NCBI GenBank assembly: GCA_021802125.1
Contig: JAKAAX010000006.1
Location: forward strand, 71,633 to 135,632
Length of the DNA: 64,000 nt
DNA from: Thermoplasmata archaeon
GTDB lineage: Archaea > Thermoplasmatota > Thermoplasmata > Lutacidiplasmatales > UBA184
Direction of reading: 5' to 3'
The position numbers and the translations under genes were made by a program. The notes under the pieces were generated by a model. It saw only the letters and a program-made list of their open reading frames with translations. It was not told the origin of the DNA and did no database searches. Positions 34,441 to 43,153 of this stretch are shown one piece after another (positions within the stretch are counted from its first letter, which is position 1; each line of letters starts with the position of its first letter).

Positions 34441-37338
34441 ATGTCCGCGCGAAACGGGCTCCGTTCGGAGCGAGCGGCGATCGTGGTGCTGGCCGTCGGA
34501 CTGATGCTCCTCTCCTCGTTGCCGGGGGCGCTGGCTCCCGCCCCTCGGAGTTTCGCGCCTTCTGTCAGGGCGTCGACGCCCGGGTCAGCCCAAGCCTCCG
34601 CCGTGCCTCCGGCCCCGCCCGAACACTTCTGGCAGCGGAGCGTCCCGACGAACGTCCCCGTGAGCAACAACTGGCACCTGGCGGCCGCCGGCGAGCCGGA
34701 GTTCACGATCAACCGCTGGGGGGCGATGTCGGCGACGTGGGAGGACCAGGCGACGGTCGGCTGCCCTCTGGGCCCGGTCGGTCTCTCGGAGTCGAACGAT
34801 TCGGGGGCCTCCTTCGGGAGCAGCACGGTCCTCGGACCCTTCTACGGGTCGGACACCTCCTGCGCGAACGGGCAGTTCGAGTTCGACGTCGCGCAGACCT
34901 CCAACTCCCCCAACGGCACGATGTGGTTCAGCTACGGGGCCGAGTCCGGTCCCGGGGACAACACCTACACCACGATGCTCTGGAACAACGGCACGCACGT
35001 GAGCGAGCCGGTGATCTCCGTTCCCGCGGCGACCACGGGCAACAACTTCCTCGACAGGGACTGGATCATGTCCACGCCGAACGGCACGGTGGTCTCCGTG
35101 GTGGACTCCTGCCCCGGCAACACCTGCGCGAACATCTACGAGTCGACCGCCTGGGACGGGATGCACTTCAACCCCGTGGTCCAGGTGTACAACAACGGGG
35201 ACACCACCGCCTCCGCGGATGCCCTCAACAACGCCCAGTGGCTCGTCGGTGACCAGGCCACCCCGACCCAGCCGGGGGTCTGCCAGCTGATCACCACGAA
35301 CAACTCGGGAGCCTCCTGGCAGGCCGCGCCCTCTTCCCCCGCCGGGTGCGGGTCGATGACCTGGCAGATGGTCTGGGGGCAGGGCCCCTCGGTGGACATC
35401 GTGTTCCTCAACTCGGCGGGGACCGCCGTGCTCTTCTCCCAGACCTTGAACTGGGGTCGCACCTGGTCGACCCCCGTCACCATCTCGGGAGCTCCTCCGT
35501 CGGGGACGATCTTCCAGACGCCCACGATCGCCGCCGACCCTGCGACCGGGGAGGTCGCGATCTTCTGGCTGGACACGCGGGCCAACCCCTCCACGGACCA
35601 GTGGAACGTCTACGAGACCGATAGCCCCGACAACGGGGCGTCCTGGTCGCCGGTGCAGCAGGTCTCCAGCGCGGTCGTCGGGACGGGCTCGAGCTTCTGG
35701 TCGGGGGACTGGATCTGGTCCCGCCTCACGCCCTGGGGGACCGCGGCGGTGATCTGGGGCGACAACCGCACCAACAGCCGACTGCTCACCGAGTTCGCCC
35801 AGATGCCATACGAGGCTCCCTCGGCGGGGAACCTGACGGTCAGCGTCGTCGACGCCGCGCTCAACCCGGTCGCGAACGCCTACGTCAGCGTGGGAGGGAG
35901 CTACGGCCGGACCTCGAGCGCGGGGACGGTCACCTTCTACAACCTCGCTCCAGGCTCGGTCCCGTGCACCGCGTACAAGGCGGGGGTGGGGAGCGGGTCG
36001 GCGACCGGCTCGGTCACCAAGGGGACCACTTCCTCGGTGCAGATCCGGCTTGGAGGAGGTACCTCGCTCACGGCAGGGGCCACCGCGAACGTCACCCTCG
36101 GTCGGAGCCCCCTGGTCGTGGGGTTCACCGGCACGGCCTCGGGAGGGACCGCACCCTACAGCTACGCCTGGAACTTCGGCGACGGCGCGAGCTCCCTCCT
36201 CCAGGGTCCGAGCCACACCTACTCGGCACCCGGGAACTACACGGCGCACCTGTGGGTGAACGATTCCGCGAGCGGCAGCGCGACCGCGCAGGTGTCGATC
36301 GCCGTCTGGAACGCCCTGCAGCCGGTGACCGTGTCCCTTCAGGCGCTTCCGACGACGGCGACGCTGGGGAACGCGGTCGCGTTCACGGCGACCCCGGGAG
36401 GCGGCACCGGGACGTACACGTCCTACCTCTGGTCCTCGCTCCCCACGGGTTGCCCCACGCCCACCGCCCCCTCCTTCTCCTGCACGCCGACCGTGGTGGG
36501 CCACTGGAACGTCTCCGTCGTCGTCACCGACAGCGGCGGTCGGCAGGGCACTGCGAGGGTCCAGGTGAACGTCTACTCGGGGACCCCGCCCGCTTTGACC
36601 CTCGCGCTCGTGGCCGTCCCACGGGCCTTCTTGCTCGGGACCTCCACCACCCTCACAGCGACCCCTTCGGGAGGCACGCCTCCCTACGCCAGCTACGCCT
36701 GGACCGGGCTCCCCTCGGGCTGCGCAAGCGTGGACCAAGCGAGCTTCAGCTGCGTCCCCGCCGCGGCGGGGCACTTCAACGTCACGGCCACCGTGACCGA
36801 CACGGCGGGCGGCCAGGCCTCGGGGACCGTCGAGGTCGACGTCTGGTCCGCACCGACCCCCGTCGGGGTCACGGCGACGGCCCACCCCGCTTCCCTCGCT
36901 GTCGGGTCCTCTACGACCCTGGATGCCGTCGCCCAGGGCGGCTCCGGGACCTACCCCACCTACGCGTGGGGCGCGCTCCCGCCTGGCTGCGCCGCCCAGA
37001 ACGCCGCGTCGTTCTCCTGCGCGCCCTCCTCCCCGGGCCACTACAACGCGACCGTCACGGTCACCGACTCGCAGGGACACTCCGGCCACGCGACCGTGGA
37101 GATCGACGTGTACTCGGCTTCCAGCTCCCGGTCCCCGCCAACAGGGTCCACGAGCCCTCTCGGCCTGGGGGCCTGGGGTTTGCCGCTCCTCGCGCTTGCC
37201 GTGCTCGTGGTCGTGGCGGTCGCGGCGGCCCTGGTCCTTCGACACCGACGCCGCCCGCGCTCCCCTAGCCCGGACGCCGGACCGGACCCGAGCGGTGCCG
37301 GGCCCCCGGGTCCCTGGGCGCCCTCGGGCCCCTCGTGA
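34441..37338 (+). CDS. Surface protein: BNR/sialidase-like propeller, PKD and L-P-x-G-C Ig-like repeats
   Basis: 965 residues from the ATG at 34441. Signal helix about 11-31. Residues about 60-460 resemble a BNR/sialidase-type propeller: several S-x-D-x-G-x-x-(F/W) Asp-box-like turns such as S-N-D-S-G-A-S-F, N-N-S-G-A-S-W and S-P-D-N-G-A-S-W. Next come a carboxypeptidase-regulatory-like domain (about 465-540), a PKD domain with N-F-G-D-G, and three repeats with L-P-x-G-C ... S-C-x-P, the same family as in the giant protein at 1580-11794. A membrane helix (about 908-930) and a basic, Pro-rich tail end the protein. Sialidase catalytic residues cannot be identified, so a binding or scaffold function is more likely than an enzyme. 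It is divergent from hsp20. Confidence 0.85.
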   Translation: MSARNGLRSERAAIVVLAVGLMLLSSLPGALAPAPRSFAPSVRASTPGSAQASAVPPAPPEHFWQRSVPTNVPVSNNWHLAAAGEPEFTINRWGAMSATWEDQATVGCPLGPVGLSESNDSGASFGSSTVLGPFYGSDTSCANGQFEFDVAQTSNSPNGTMWFSYGAESGPGDNTYTTMLWNNGTHVSEPVISVPAATTGNNFLDRDWIMSTPNGTVVSVVDSCPGNTCANIYESTAWDGMHFNPVVQVYNNGDTTASADALNNAQWLVGDQATPTQPGVCQLITTNNSGASWQAAPSSPAGCGSMTWQMVWGQGPSVDIVFLNSAGTAVLFSQTLNWGRTWSTPVTISGAPPSGTIFQTPTIAADPATGEVAIFWLDTRANPSTDQWNVYETDSPDNGASWSPVQQVSSAVVGTGSSFWSGDWIWSRLTPWGTAAVIWGDNRTNSRLLTEFAQMPYEAPSAGNLTVSVVDAALNPVANAYVSVGGSYGRTSSAGTVTFYNLAPGSVPCTAYKAGVGSGSATGSVTKGTTSSVQIRLGGGTSLTAGATANVTLGRSPLVVGFTGTASGGTAPYSYAWNFGDGASSLLQGPSHTYSAPGNYTAHLWVNDSASGSATAQVSIAVWNALQPVTVSLQALPTTATLGNAVAFTATPGGGTGTYTSYLWSSLPTGCPTPTAPSFSCTPTVVGHWNVSVVVTDSGGRQGTARVQVNVYSGTPPALTLALVAVPRAFLLGTSTTLTATPSGGTPPYASYAWTGLPSGCASVDQASFSCVPAAAGHFNVTATVTDTAGGQASGTVEVDVWSAPTPVGVTATAHPASLAVGSSTTLDAVAQGGSGTYPTYAWGALPPGCAAQNAASFSCAPSSPGHYNATVTVTDSQGHSGHATVEIDVYSASSSRSPPTGSTSPLGLGAWGLPLLALAVLVVVAVAAALVLRHRRRPRSPSPDAGPDPSGAGPPGPWAPSGPS

Positions 37339-37406
37339 CCGCGGATCCCAAGCCGCCCCCCGCCGCCTCACGCGGGGCTCGCCGCTGCGAGCCGACTTGA
37401 CCGAGC

Positions 37407-37414
37407 ACTTATCC
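37407..37414 (+). promoter_or_regulatory. TATA box of the VOC gene
   Basis: ACTTATCC, centred 28 bp before the GTG start, consistent with leaderless transcription. Confidence 0.5.
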
Positions 37415-37438
37415 GCATAGCCCGTTCACGTCGCGCCC

Positions 37439-37939
37439 GTGCTCCGACGGGTCGACCACGTAGCTCTGCGCGTTCCCTATCTCCGGAAGGCCGAGGCGCT
37501 CTACCTCCACCTGTTCGACCTGACCGTGGCGTACCGGGAGGTGGAGACCCCGGAGGGGTGGCTCACGCTGCCTCCGGAGATGGGATGGGCGGAAGCGGAG
37601 GCGGCCGGGGCGCGGATCGGGCTGTCGGTGCTCTCGCGCGAAGGCCTCGTCCTCCAGCTCGAGGGCAGGGACCGGGTCGTGCCCGGAGAGCGCCTCGCGC
37701 ACGTGGGGCTCGACGGGGACGAAGGGGAGATCAGCCGCCTGGAGTCGCTCGTCTGGGGGCTCGGCGGACAGGTCGTCACGAGGCTCCCCGACCATCTGGT
37801 CTTCGACGACGCCTACGGGGTCCGCTGGGATGTCTCGGCGAGCCGCGCGAGCTACGTGAGCGACACGAGCTCCGGGGCCCGGTCGGGACGATGGTTCCGT
37901 CCCAGGTCCTCCTCCGCGGTCTCTCGGCGCGGTCTCTAA
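37439..37939 (+). CDS. VOC/glyoxalase-fold protein
   Basis: 166 residues. V-D-H-V-A-L-R-V-P at the N-terminus, Y-L-H-L-F-D-L-T-V and the terminal D-x-Y-G-V-R-W-D-V are the hallmarks of the VOC superfamily (glyoxalase, dioxygenase and epimerase relatives). The first His (about residue 7) and a late acidic or aromatic ligand could bind a metal. The last 30 residues are Ser/Arg-rich. The GTG start at 37439 lies 28 bp from a TATA-like CTTATC, so it is probably leaderless. Substrate unknown. Confidence 0.75.
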   Translation: MLRRVDHVALRVPYLRKAEALYLHLFDLTVAYREVETPEGWLTLPPEMGWAEAEAAGARIGLSVLSREGLVLQLEGRDRVVPGERLAHVGLDGDEGEISRLESLVWGLGGQVVTRLPDHLVFDDAYGVRWDVSASRASYVSDTSSGARSGRWFRPRSSSAVSRRGL

Positions 37940-37964
37940 CGGCGGTCCCCCGCCGAGGGGCGGC

Positions 37965-38753
37965 TCACACCGCCGAGGGGGTCTGCGCCGAGAGCGGCCA
38001 GCTGCCGATGAAGGCCGACGGGTTCCCCGTGTAGTAGAGGGAGATGGTGCAGGCGCCGGGGAGGGTGTTGCACCAGGCCGGGGGACCGTAGTAGTCGTCC
38101 CCGATGCTCCCATCGATGGAGGTCGAGATGCAGTAACCGCCCAGGTAGGTGGTGAACGTGTCACCGGCGTTGATCACGGGGCTCCTGGGGTTGGTCTGGT
38201 TGAAGTAGACGAGGTCGTACATCGGGACCCCGGCGCCGACGGTCCCGAAACAGTTCAGGTTCCCGGTCTTGTAGTTCGGTGTGAGATGGCCCCCGCACAC
38301 GGGAACGGTGGGAGTGGGAGGCGTCCCTCCCCCTGCGCCCTGGAACGTGTTGGTCATGTTGATCGAGGATAGGGGCGCGATGAGCTTGACCGTCCCGTTG
38401 CAGGAGAGCTCCACATCGATGAGCGAGATCAGCGGAGCGGGACTCTGCACCTGGGAGACGATGGTCACCATCCCGTTGACGAAGCAGGCGCGGTAGCCGG
38501 TGACGGTGTTGATCACCGGGCACTGACCTCCAGCATGGATTCCCGGCTGATTGTCCCCCTGGCCGATGAGCTCGACCTGGGTGTTGTTCCACTCCGTGGT
38601 GAACCCCACGTACGGGGTCGGAGGCGGCATCGGGACCTTGATCATGTAGTAGAGGGCCGCCAGGAGGACCATCGTGAGGGCGACCAGCATCACCGACGCG
38701 ATGACGGGAGTGACCCCCCGCTTCCTGTGACGACGGAACCGCCACCTTTCCAT
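37965..38753 (-). CDS. Archaeal type IV pilin-like protein
   Basis: 262 residues from the ATG at 38753. The N-terminus R-R-H-R-K-R-G-V-T-P-V-I-A-S-V-M-L-V-A-L is the archaeal class III prepilin leader: a basic stretch, cleavage expected next to the Gly, then a hydrophobic helix that forms the pilus core. It resembles the N-terminal pilin domain (formerly DUF1628). The remaining 210 residues are an external beta-rich domain with about eight cysteines, probably disulfide-bonded. No pilus ATPase or prepilin peptidase gene is in the window. A TATA-like CTTTTATC lies at about 38813-38820. It follows the ABC exporter operon after 110 bp, with its own promoter. Confidence 0.85.
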   Translation of the reverse strand: MERWRFRRHRKRGVTPVIASVMLVALTMVLLAALYYMIKVPMPPPTPYVGFTTEWNNTQVELIGQGDNQPGIHAGGQCPVINTVTGYRACFVNGMVTIVSQVQSPAPLISLIDVELSCNGTVKLIAPLSSINMTNTFQGAGGGTPPTPTVPVCGGHLTPNYKTGNLNCFGTVGAGVPMYDLVYFNQTNPRSPVINAGDTFTTYLGGYCISTSIDGSIGDDYYGPPAWCNTLPGACTISLYYTGNPSAFIGSWPLSAQTPSAV

Positions 38754-38863
38754 GGAACAGGCCGGTGGGCGAAACTCCGCCCTCCGTAGGATGTGATACG
38801 GGCTGCTCGGATAAAAGCCTCCCCGACCGCTCCCGGGGGGCTCGTGGGCCAAAGTGCCCTGGT

Positions 38864-39652
38864 TCAGTCGCCCTCTCGCCACCGGTACAGGTAGAACGAG
38901 AGCAGGATCCCGGCGATGGCCATTCCCACGAGCAGCCCCGCGTCCAGGAGGTAGTCGCCCATCGTCGGGGTCTCAGGGAGAAGCCCCAGAGTCCCCTTGG
39001 TGAGCTGGGCGGCGTACGTTCCGGGCAGCAGACGGGCCGCGTCCTGCCAGATGGGTGGCAGGATGCTCAAGGGGTAGTAGAGCGGCGAGATCATGCCGAG
39101 CGCCGTGAAGGCCAGGTTGCCCACCGGCCAGACCTCCCGCCGGGTCCGGATACGGCTCGAGATGGCGATCCCGATGGCCGAGAAGAGGACCCACAGCACG
39201 ACGATGGACCCCGCGAGGACGAACCACCCGTACACCGGAATGGAGATCCCGGGCTGGACGGCCAGCAGGACCCCCAGGACCACGAGCGCGGGCGCGGCCG
39301 CGATGAAGTTCGAGATCGCGATGCCCATGAGGTAGCGGAACTTCCCCATGGGGGAGGCGACGAAGAGGTCCTGGAGGGCGTTCTCGAGCCGGTACCAGGC
39401 CGAGTCGCCCAGGACCCAGTTGCCGCAGTTCTGCGTCGTGAAGAGCATCGCCCCCACGATCTCCCCGGGGAAGAGCGAGGCGGGGGAGATGAGGCGGAGG
39501 AAGTAGAGGAAGATGAACGGGACCAGCACCGGGGCGACGGCCACCGCAGGGTTTCGCGAGATCCACCGCCAGCCGATGATGCCCCAGGCCGGAAGCACCC
39601 GGCCCGCCCGGGGAAGTCCCTCCCCGACAGGTCGCACCGACGCGGTCGCCAT
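38864..39652 (-). CDS. ABC-2 type exporter permease
   Basis: 262 residues with six predicted helices in the ABC-2 arrangement. The stretch W-P-V-G-N-L-A-F-T-A-L-G-M-I-S-P-L-Y-Y-P-L-S-I-L-P is the conserved helix 5/loop signature (G-M-x-S-P-x-Y-Y-P). It is the third gene of the operon, six bases after the other permease, so the exporter is likely a heterodimer of both permeases with the ATPase encoded at 40467-41420. Confidence 0.88.
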   Translation of the reverse strand: MATASVRPVGEGLPRAGRVLPAWGIIGWRWISRNPAVAVAPVLVPFIFLYFLRLISPASLFPGEIVGAMLFTTQNCGNWVLGDSAWYRLENALQDLFVASPMGKFRYLMGIAISNFIAAAPALVVLGVLLAVQPGISIPVYGWFVLAGSIVVLWVLFSAIGIAISSRIRTRREVWPVGNLAFTALGMISPLYYPLSILPPIWQDAARLLPGTYAAQLTKGTLGLLPETPTMGDYLLDAGLLVGMAIAGILLSFYLYRWREGD

Positions 39653-39658
39653 CCCTTC

Positions 39659-40480
39659 TCACCCCTCCCGGGCCGCGACGCGGGCCCAGTGGACGGCGAA
39701 GGCGAAGAGCGCGAGGGCGGAGACGGTGATGGAGAGCGACGCGGTCAGGAGCTCAGCGTTCGAGAGCTGGGTGAGCCCTTCGGCCCAGGTGACCAGGGCG
39801 GCCGCCGCGCTGGGCGGAAGGAGGAGCGCGATCGGCTCCACGGCGGGAGGGACGCCGATCGTCCTCCACGTCTGGAGCGGGTAGAAGACCGGCGGAAGCA
39901 CGCCGAAGGCGTTGTAGAAGAGGCTCGAGTACGGCCAGATCGCCCGCGAGTCCTCGAAGAGGGTGGAGAAGACGTATCCGAGGGAGGAGGCGAACAGCCA
40001 GAGGCCAATCAGGCAGAGGAGGAAGATCCCTGCCGCGAACCAGCCCATCGGGTGCACGACCTCGGCCACGACGAGGAGGAGACCTACCGGTGGCAGGTAG
40101 GCCAGCATGATCCCGGCCGCGATCCCGACGAAGTACGCCTCTGGGGTGAGCGGCGAGGCGTGGTAGAGCTCCGTCAAGCGGTGGTCGATCCGGATGTAGG
40201 CCGCCTCGTTCGTGACCCGCTCCCCGATCTGGAAGACGGAGAAGAGCACCGCCCCGACGAGCGCCCAGGGCAGGAGGCTCCGAGCGAGGACCCAGACGAA
40301 GACGAGGAACACCACCTGCACGACCATCGAGGTCGCGAGCGCCAGCGTCTCGTGGAGCTGCACCCGGAGCTCCGTCGCGGTGAACGCCGGGAGCCCCTGC
40401 CAGCGGGAGCTCCGGGACCTGCGTTCACCCTCCGCCCGTCGGGCGGCGACGCCGGGGAGGCCGAGGTCAGCCGTGGCCAT
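39659..40480 (-). CDS. ABC-2 type exporter permease, second subunit
   Basis: 273 residues with six helices. It has the analogous signature Y-S-S-L-F-Y-N-A-F-G-V-L-P-P-V-F-Y-P-L-Q, and clear overall similarity in layout to the next permease. The first 40 residues are basic and cytosolic. It overlaps the upstream ATPase gene by 14 bp, so the two are translationally coupled. Confidence 0.88.
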   Translation of the reverse strand: MATADLGLPGVAARRAEGERRSRSSRWQGLPAFTATELRVQLHETLALATSMVVQVVFLVFVWVLARSLLPWALVGAVLFSVFQIGERVTNEAAYIRIDHRLTELYHASPLTPEAYFVGIAAGIMLAYLPPVGLLLVVAEVVHPMGWFAAGIFLLCLIGLWLFASSLGYVFSTLFEDSRAIWPYSSLFYNAFGVLPPVFYPLQTWRTIGVPPAVEPIALLLPPSAAAALVTWAEGLTQLSNAELLTASLSITVSALALFAFAVHWARVAAREG

Positions 40481-41420
40481 TCTCTTCCTCGTCGATGGAG
40501 CGCCCCACGAGCCGGAGGAACGCCTCCTCCAGGGTCACGGGACCGACCGTGGCGGGGACCTTCCGTCGTAGCGCGATCTGCAGCAGCTCCTCCACCTTCT
40601 CCGGACCGGTGATCACGTGGAGCGCGACCCCGTCGTCCATCAACCGTCCGAAGCCCTCGAGCTCGGCCTTCAGCCCGGGTCGGTCCGCGAAGGGTCCCGG
40701 GAAGCTCACGCGGAGCGTGCCGCCCGTCGAGCGCTTGAGCTCCTCGGAGGTCCCCTTGCCGACGACCTGGCCGCGGTCGATGACGTACAGGTGGTGCGAC
40801 AGGACGTCGGCCTCGTCGAGGTAGTGGGTCGTCAGCAGGATCGTCGAGCCCAGGCGGGTGAGCCGTCGGAGCGACTCCCAGACCCCCCGGCGAGCGAACG
40901 GGTCGAGCCCGATGGTCGGCTCGTCCAGGAAGAGGAGAGGGGCTTGCGTCGCGATGACGGTCGCGACCATGGCCCGCTGCTTCTGCCCTCCGGAAAGGGT
41001 GACGTTGAGACGGTCCGCGACCTCCTCCAGACCCATCAGACCGAGGGCTTCCTCCGTGCGGCTCTTCGCGGTCTCGCGCACGAACCCCCGCGACCGAAGG
41101 TAGGTGTAGATCTGCTCGCGGGGGGTGAGGTGGAAGAACGGCTTGCCCTCCTGCGGCACGACGGCGATGAGCGGGCGGACCCCCTCCGGGTCGGACACCA
41201 CGTCCCGGTCGAAGACCCGGATCGCCCCCGAGGTGGGCATGAGCAGCGTCGAGGCGATGCGGAGGAACGTGGTCTTCCCGGCCCCGTTACGGCCGAGCAA
41301 GGAGACGCGCTGGCCCCGTTCCACCGTGAGCGAGACGCCGGAGAGCGCTTCCACGGGCTTCTGCCCGCGCGTGCGGTAGGTCTTGCGGACCTGTTCGGCG
41401 TGGATAGCTTCCGCCACCAT
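40467..41420 (-). CDS. ABC exporter ATPase (DRA-like)
   Basis: 317 residues. Walker A G-R-N-G-A-G-K-T-T, Q-loop V-P-Q-E-G, signature L-S-G-G-Q-K-Q-R, Walker B L-L-F-L-D-E-P-T-I-G-L-D and switch His in L-T-T-H-Y-L-D-E-A are all intact. The C-terminal 90 residues are the extra domain of the drug-resistance (DrrA/CcmA-like) subfamily. It drives export by the two permeases encoded downstream; the substrate may be a drug or lipid. ATG 41420, with TATA-like GATTTATAG 32 bp upstream. Confidence 0.95.
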   Translation of the reverse strand: MVAEAIHAEQVRKTYRTRGQKPVEALSGVSLTVERGQRVSLLGRNGAGKTTFLRIASTLLMPTSGAIRVFDRDVVSDPEGVRPLIAVVPQEGKPFFHLTPREQIYTYLRSRGFVRETAKSRTEEALGLMGLEEVADRLNVTLSGGQKQRAMVATVIATQAPLLFLDEPTIGLDPFARRGVWESLRRLTRLGSTILLTTHYLDEADVLSHHLYVIDRGQVVGKGTSEELKRSTGGTLRVSFPGPFADRPGLKAELEGFGRLMDDGVALHVITGPEKVEELLQIALRRKVPATVGPVTLEEAFLRLVGRSIDEEENGHG

Positions 41421-41447
41421 GTTGACGGAACGTTCGAGCTGGCGTCG

Positions 41448-41474
41448 CTATAAATCGGTTAGTTCAGCGAACTA
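41448..41474 (-). promoter_or_regulatory. Promoter/operator of the ABC exporter operon
   Basis: TATA-like GATTTATAG (41448-41456) and, directly upstream, TAGTTC-AGC-GAACTA (41460-41474), a perfect inverted repeat with 6-bp arms. This placement suits a transcriptional regulator of the exporter. Confidence 0.6.
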
Positions 41475-41520
41475 TTCGCGTATGGCGCACCGTCCCGGTG
41501 AGGGGGGGCCCTTCGCGCCG

Positions 41521-42582
41521 CTACCCCAACGCTCCGGAGAGGCGTTCCGCCATCTCGACGGCCGCGTCCAGGTTGTGGTGGGAGACCTGCTCGATGTTGA
41601 GCCCCATCGGGACCTTGATCCCGTTCTTGCGGACGAAAGAGACCGTCTCCTTCCAGACCCGGAGCGCGATGTCGATGGAGTTGTCCTTCGCCGCCTCCGG
41701 GTCCCGGGAGAAGAGGCTCTCCTCCACGACGTCCGGGACCTCCGCCCCGAGCCATCGAACGAACTCCAGGTCGTGGATGTCGGAGACCGGGGCCAGGCTG
41801 ATGATGACGGTGAGCGGGGAGACCTCGAACTCCCGGCAGAGCACGTCGTACTCGGTGAGGAGCCCTTTGAGACTGTCCGTGTCGAAGAGGATCTGGGTCG
41901 TGGCGAAGCGGATCCCCGAGAGGGTCTTGGTGAACAGGCGCTCGGCCTCGTGGGGCCGGGAGGGGATCGCGATCGAGCCGACGGTCCCCTCGTGCACCGC
42001 AAGGGACCGGTAGAGGTGGGAGATCATCCCGGCCGCCTCCACGACCCCCGGGCCAGGGTACTTCCGGATCGAGCTCGCCCCGCCGACCAGGACCATGTTC
42101 CGGATCGACTGCTTCACGATCGTGTCGCGCGCCCAGCGGACGAAGGCCCCCCGAGAGGCCGAGTGCACCACCACCTTGTTCACGATCACGTCGCGCGGGA
42201 TCCGATCCCGGAGCAGGGTCGCGAAGTGGCGGGGGTCCGTGGTCCGGTAGAATGGCTGGCCCATGTGGTTCTCGTCGAGCACTTCCGGGACGTTGATCGC
42301 CGAGAGGCGGTGCAGGCGTCGGAGCGGGGGCTCCAGCTTCGCGAGAAGGCCCTCCACGGTGTGCGGCGTGGCCCGACGTGCGGGCGGGACCGCTTCGAAC
42401 AGGAGCGGAGTGCGTTCCAGCTGCTCCGCAAAAGGCCGGGGGCTCGTCAGAGGTATCGCCCTCTCGGAACGGGAGGACCTTCGTCCTCTTGGCCCCTTGG
42501 CCCAGGGCGTTGCATCCGACGCAAGCGCGGGAGGGTCGGGTGGAGGCGTGGAGGGCCGCTCCGGGCCCGGCGGACCTTTCAA
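41521..42582 (-). CDS. Methylenetetrahydrofolate reductase (MetF)-like protein
   Basis: Up to 353 residues. After about 45 low-complexity residues comes L-F-E-A-V-P-P, matching the F-E-x-x-P-P signature at the first strand of MetF. A TIM-barrel pattern follows: I-N-V-P-E, V-V-V-H-S-A-S-R-G-A, N-M-V-L-V-G-G, a G-S-I-A-I-P segment with E-A-E-R-L, and F-A-T-T-Q. The family reduces the methylene group on a folate or methanopterin carrier using flavin. MetF conserved residues beyond this are only partly recognisable, so the substrate may differ. The N-terminal start is uncertain: TTG 42582 is the earliest available start, and no good start lies nearer to the domain. Confidence 0.65.
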   Translation of the reverse strand: MKGPPGPERPSTPPPDPPALASDATPWAKGPRGRRSSRSERAIPLTSPRPFAEQLERTPLLFEAVPPARRATPHTVEGLLAKLEPPLRRLHRLSAINVPEVLDENHMGQPFYRTTDPRHFATLLRDRIPRDVIVNKVVVHSASRGAFVRWARDTIVKQSIRNMVLVGGASSIRKYPGPGVVEAAGMISHLYRSLAVHEGTVGSIAIPSRPHEAERLFTKTLSGIRFATTQILFDTDSLKGLLTEYDVLCREFEVSPLTVIISLAPVSDIHDLEFVRWLGAEVPDVVEESLFSRDPEAAKDNSIDIALRVWKETVSFVRKNGIKVPMGLNIEQVSHHNLDAAVEMAERLSGALG

Positions 42583-42605
42583 GACTTGTCGCCATCCCCA
42601 CCCTC

Positions 42606-43118
42606 ATGTCCCCAAGGAAGGGGCACCCCAGATCCGAGGACGGGGCCGCGGTCGCGGCCGCGGTCGCGGTTCCCCCGGACTCTCCGGTCCCAGGGGAGGG
42701 TAGCGAGGGGTCCGTGGACCCCCGCCCCGGCCCGGGGGAGGTGCTCTCCGGCCTACCCGCCTGGCCTCGGGAGTGGGCCCAACGGCTCGGGAGGGAGGCC
42801 CGCGGGCTGGGCGCCCGGGTGGAGGTCCACCGGAGCCGCGAAGGGAACGCGTGGGAGCTCCGGTGGGTCATCGACCGACGGTCCCTGCTGGTCCTCCGCC
42901 CGGTCGCTCAGGGGGTCCGTGCGGAGCTTTCCATCCCCGAGCGCGCGCTCCCCCACATCCTCGAGCACCACCTGACGGACGAGGAGTTCCGACAGAAGCT
43001 CCTGGCGGCCGCGCCGCTCCGGGGACGTCGTCGGATGGACGTCGCCCTGGACAACGCGAGGCGGGTCAACACGATCTCCGGCGTGCTGATCCTGCTCTCC
43101 CGTCTCGGCCCCGGCTGA
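42606..43118 (+). CDS. Hypothetical protein with disordered N-terminus
   Basis: 170 residues from the ATG at 42606. The first 45 are Ala/Pro/Gly-rich. The rest is a compact alpha/beta domain: W-A-Q-R-L, V-E-V-H-R-S-R-E-G-N-A-W-E-L-R-W-V-I-D-R-R, then a helix with D-E-E-F-R-Q-K-L-L and N-T-I-S-G-V-L-I-L-L. I do not recognise a family. It is divergent from the MetF-like gene, sharing a 23-bp region, and may be leaderless (CTTTCAAGA about 25 bp upstream). Confidence 0.6.
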   Translation: MSPRKGHPRSEDGAAVAAAVAVPPDSPVPGEGSEGSVDPRPGPGEVLSGLPAWPREWAQRLGREARGLGARVEVHRSREGNAWELRWVIDRRSLLVLRPVAQGVRAELSIPERALPHILEHHLTDEEFRQKLLAAAPLRGRRRMDVALDNARRVNTISGVLILLSRLGPG

Positions 43119-43153
43119 GCCACGGTGAGCGGGGACCGAGGAGGGTCCGAGCC

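Noticed and set aside
38765..40612. Plus-strand frame of about 615 codons over the ABC permeases
   Set aside because: Asp/Glu/Arg/Gly-rich product without domains; the opposite strand encodes recognisable permeases.
42640..42670. Short GGTCGC/GGCCGC repeat in the hypothetical gene at 42606
   Set aside because: Codes for an Ala/Val run in a disordered N-terminus; it looks like ordinary GC-rich low complexity.
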